A stretch of DNA of 64,000 nucleotides, from assembly GCA_024641245.1 (NCBI GenBank), contig JAHEDK010000010.1:1-64000 (forward strand), read 5' to 3'. Of the stretch, positions 62,760 through 64,000 are shown piece by piece. The DNA is from Actinomycetes bacterium (GTDB lineage: Bacteria > Actinomycetota > Acidimicrobiia > Spongiisociales > JAHEDJ01). The notes beneath the pieces were generated by a model. That model was given only the letters and a program-made list of their open reading frames with translations. It was not told the DNA's origin and did not search any database. The position numbers and the translations under genes were made by a program. Within the stretch, counting starts at the first letter, position 1. Every line of letters starts with the position of its first letter.

Positions 62760-63509
62760 CTAGACCCGACCCTGCTTCTGGAGTATGCGGAGTGAATAGA
62801 TCCCAACGGCCAAAGCAACAAACCACGCCCCTGAAGCGGCCAGGTCCTTGACGAGATCCGGCATCGACTTGAGGGTCGGTTCGTTGATCACGTAGTCGGG
62901 AAGCCACACCGTGCCGATCGCAAAATAGAGGAAAACGATTACGGCCAGCCACCAGGCCCGAGCCCACGTGAATCCCTGCGCACCCGGGGTGACGATGACG
63001 TAGGCGATACCGACGGCCAGCACGGAGACGAGGGTGAAGAGCGCCACCAGACCCCACGGGAAGGCGTCCTCACCGGTCACCTCGCCCGGAACGGTAGGGA
63101 GCCGGCCGAGATCATTCTGCACATAGTCGATGACCGCAACGATTTGTTCATCCGATAGGTCCTGGGCCGGCATCCTGCTGTTGTACGTGACGCCGTTGAC
63201 GATGATCTCGCCCGTCCGGCCGTTGCGGATGACGTCTTCAACGTAGGCCGCATCAGCGGTGTGGGGATTGGGATAGAGAGGCGGGAATACACTGGAGCCT
63301 TCCCCGTTGGGTTGGTGGCAGACATAGCACACCGAGTCGTACACGGCCTGACCGGCCACGTTGACCTCCCGAGCAGGGGGTGCGGCCGGTGTCGTCGACT
63401 CGACGGTCTGCTCCTGGGCTCCCACCACCGCTCCGCTGCCCAGAATGACAAGCAGGGCGAACGCAAGGATTGCCGTGACCCTGCGCTGCGTTGTCCTCGC
63501 TACCGGCAT
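62760..63509 (-). CDS. Membrane-anchored cytochrome c
   Basis: The 249-residue protein has a signal peptide, a class I cytochrome c domain with Cys61-Tyr-Val-Cys64-His65 (probable Met ligand in SRMPAQDLSDEQ near 114), and a C-terminal half with about three helices (WGLVALFTLVSVLAVGIAYV, ARAWWLAVIVFLYFAIGTVW, GAWFVALAVGIYSLRIL). It begins the respiratory cluster and may be the direct donor to CuA or part of a cytochrome complex with the b-type fusion. The 193 bases to the IIa gene show no other gene. Confidence 0.86.
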   Translation of the reverse strand: MPVARTTQRRVTAILAFALLVILGSGAVVGAQEQTVESTTPAAPPAREVNVAGQAVYDSVCYVCHQPNGEGSSVFPPLYPNPHTADAAYVEDVIRNGRTGEIIVNGVTYNSRMPAQDLSDEQIVAVIDYVQNDLGRLPTVPGEVTGEDAFPWGLVALFTLVSVLAVGIAYVIVTPGAQGFTWARAWWLAVIVFLYFAIGTVWLPDYVINEPTLKSMPDLVKDLAASGAWFVALAVGIYSLRILQKQGRV

Positions 63510-63615
63510 CGGTCTCTCTCCTGCTGATGTATGCGATGAGTCGACCCGGCGATCATAGATGGCGATTCCGTGACGCGAGTCGAGTCCGGCGAATTGCCAA
63601 AAGCGATGGGCCTCT

Positions 63616-64000
63616 TCACCTCATCCACCTCGTAATGGAATGGTGGTTGATCGACTCCCAAACGTCACGCCATCCCTCAGCAGCCCGATTCGCTCGCGCC
63701 ACCTCGAAACCGATGAGTTCCCCCGCCGCCAAGGCCTGGGACGGATGGCGACAACGGAGCCACGCGGCGGCAACCACCGCGTCGTGATGCTCGCCGAGCA
63801 CATCCTGTAGTTCAGAGAGGCGAACGGCAGAGAGCTCTGCACTTGCCCCGCCAACCGGAACCACCGCCTCCGCTGCATACCGCGCCCGCTTCGCCAGGAT
63901 CCGGACGCTATGCAGTTCATCCGGTGACGGGAACTCCGGGAGTTCGCCGACTGCGGCCACGAGGGCTCGCCAGGGTTTACGTGCCAACTTCAAGAGAGCC
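63616..64000 (-). CDS. CHAD-domain protein, truncated by the window edge
   Basis: Only the C-terminal 127 residues are in the window; the frame is open to the edge. The sequence has the CHAD (conserved histidine alpha-helical) pattern with basic helices: DELHSVRILAKRARYAAEAV, LQDVLGEHHDAVVAAAWL. CHAD domains bind polyphosphate. The N terminus may carry a CYTH domain, as in many fusions, but that is off the window. A polyphosphate kinase gene lies at the other end of the window, without proven connection. Confidence 0.85.
   Translation of the reverse strand, partial: ALLKLARKPWRALVAAVGELPEFPSPDELHSVRILAKRARYAAEAVVPVGGASAELSAVRLSELQDVLGEHHDAVVAAAWLRCRHPSQALAAGELIGFEVARANRAAEGWRDVWESINHHSITRWMR

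Overview
The window looks like chromosomal DNA of a high-GC actinobacterium. Lineage markers are a WhiB iron-sulfur regulator, the non-canonical mismatch endonuclease NucS, a DevR/DosR-like response regulator, a deazaflavin (F420)-type nitroreductase, a PhoP-type PHO box built of GTTCAC repeats, and many GTG/TTG starts. The B-family (ba3-like) oxidase and the mix of genes would suit a deep-branching class such as Acidimicrobiia, but that placement is an inference. I found no rRNA, tRNA, CRISPR array, phage gene or insertion sequence. Coding density is high and genes sit in short, often translationally coupled operons.

Layout. 0-15.4 kb: mixed metabolism and regulation: a glutamate-dehydrogenase-like protein with an altered catalytic lysine, PPK2, a hemerythrin-like protein, a CapA-like metallophosphatase, tryptophanase, a DevR-like regulator, a TetR regulator, an acyl-CoA dehydrogenase behind a perfect 38-bp palindrome, WhiB, FetAB-like transporter, an MFS permease, an M20 peptidase, nucS-trmL and a Ddn-like protein. 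15.4-34.8 kb: a MacB/FtsX-type exporter, a beta-propeller plus MoaD-like pair, a large SF1 helicase, NhaA, a small zinc-ribbon protein, a CoA-binding protein, a thioredoxin, a three-gene ABC-2 exporter, a lipoprotein HtrA-like protease, a PadR / HAAS-NfeD / slipin unit, and an M20D amidohydrolase. 34.8-45 kb: two polar amino-acid ABC transporters (Aap type and a His/Gln type) flanking dxs. 45-54.6 kb: phosphate region, with a Na/Pi cotransporter plus PhoU-like gene facing a seven-gene pstS-pstC-pstA-pstB-phoU-phoP-phoR operon preceded by a PHO box. 54.6-63.5 kb: arsenate reductase, copper delivery (PCuAC, two Sco-like proteins) and a respiratory cluster: membrane cytochrome c, B-type oxidase subunits IIa, II and I, then a 743-residue fusion of diheme cytochrome b, two [4Fe-4S] sites, an MvhD-like domain and cytochrome c, then a lipoprotein cytochrome c. 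A CHAD-domain gene runs off the right edge.

How they work together. The copper chaperones and Sco proteins would load CuA of the oxidase; the cytochrome b fusion, with no Rieske protein nearby, is the obvious candidate to pass electrons from quinol (or a ferredoxin-like donor) to the cytochromes c and the oxidase. The pst/pho operon, nptA, PPK2 and the CHAD protein point to active phosphate and polyphosphate handling.

Between genes there are several families of short, internally repetitive sequences (GTTCTAGG-like, CGAGTCGCGA-like, GCGATTGG-like, GGTACCGGGTAC-like), some running into the 3' ends of genes, plus a double-hairpin element found twice. The best candidate for something undescribed is the cytochrome b / ferredoxin / MvhD / cytochrome c fusion and its cluster.
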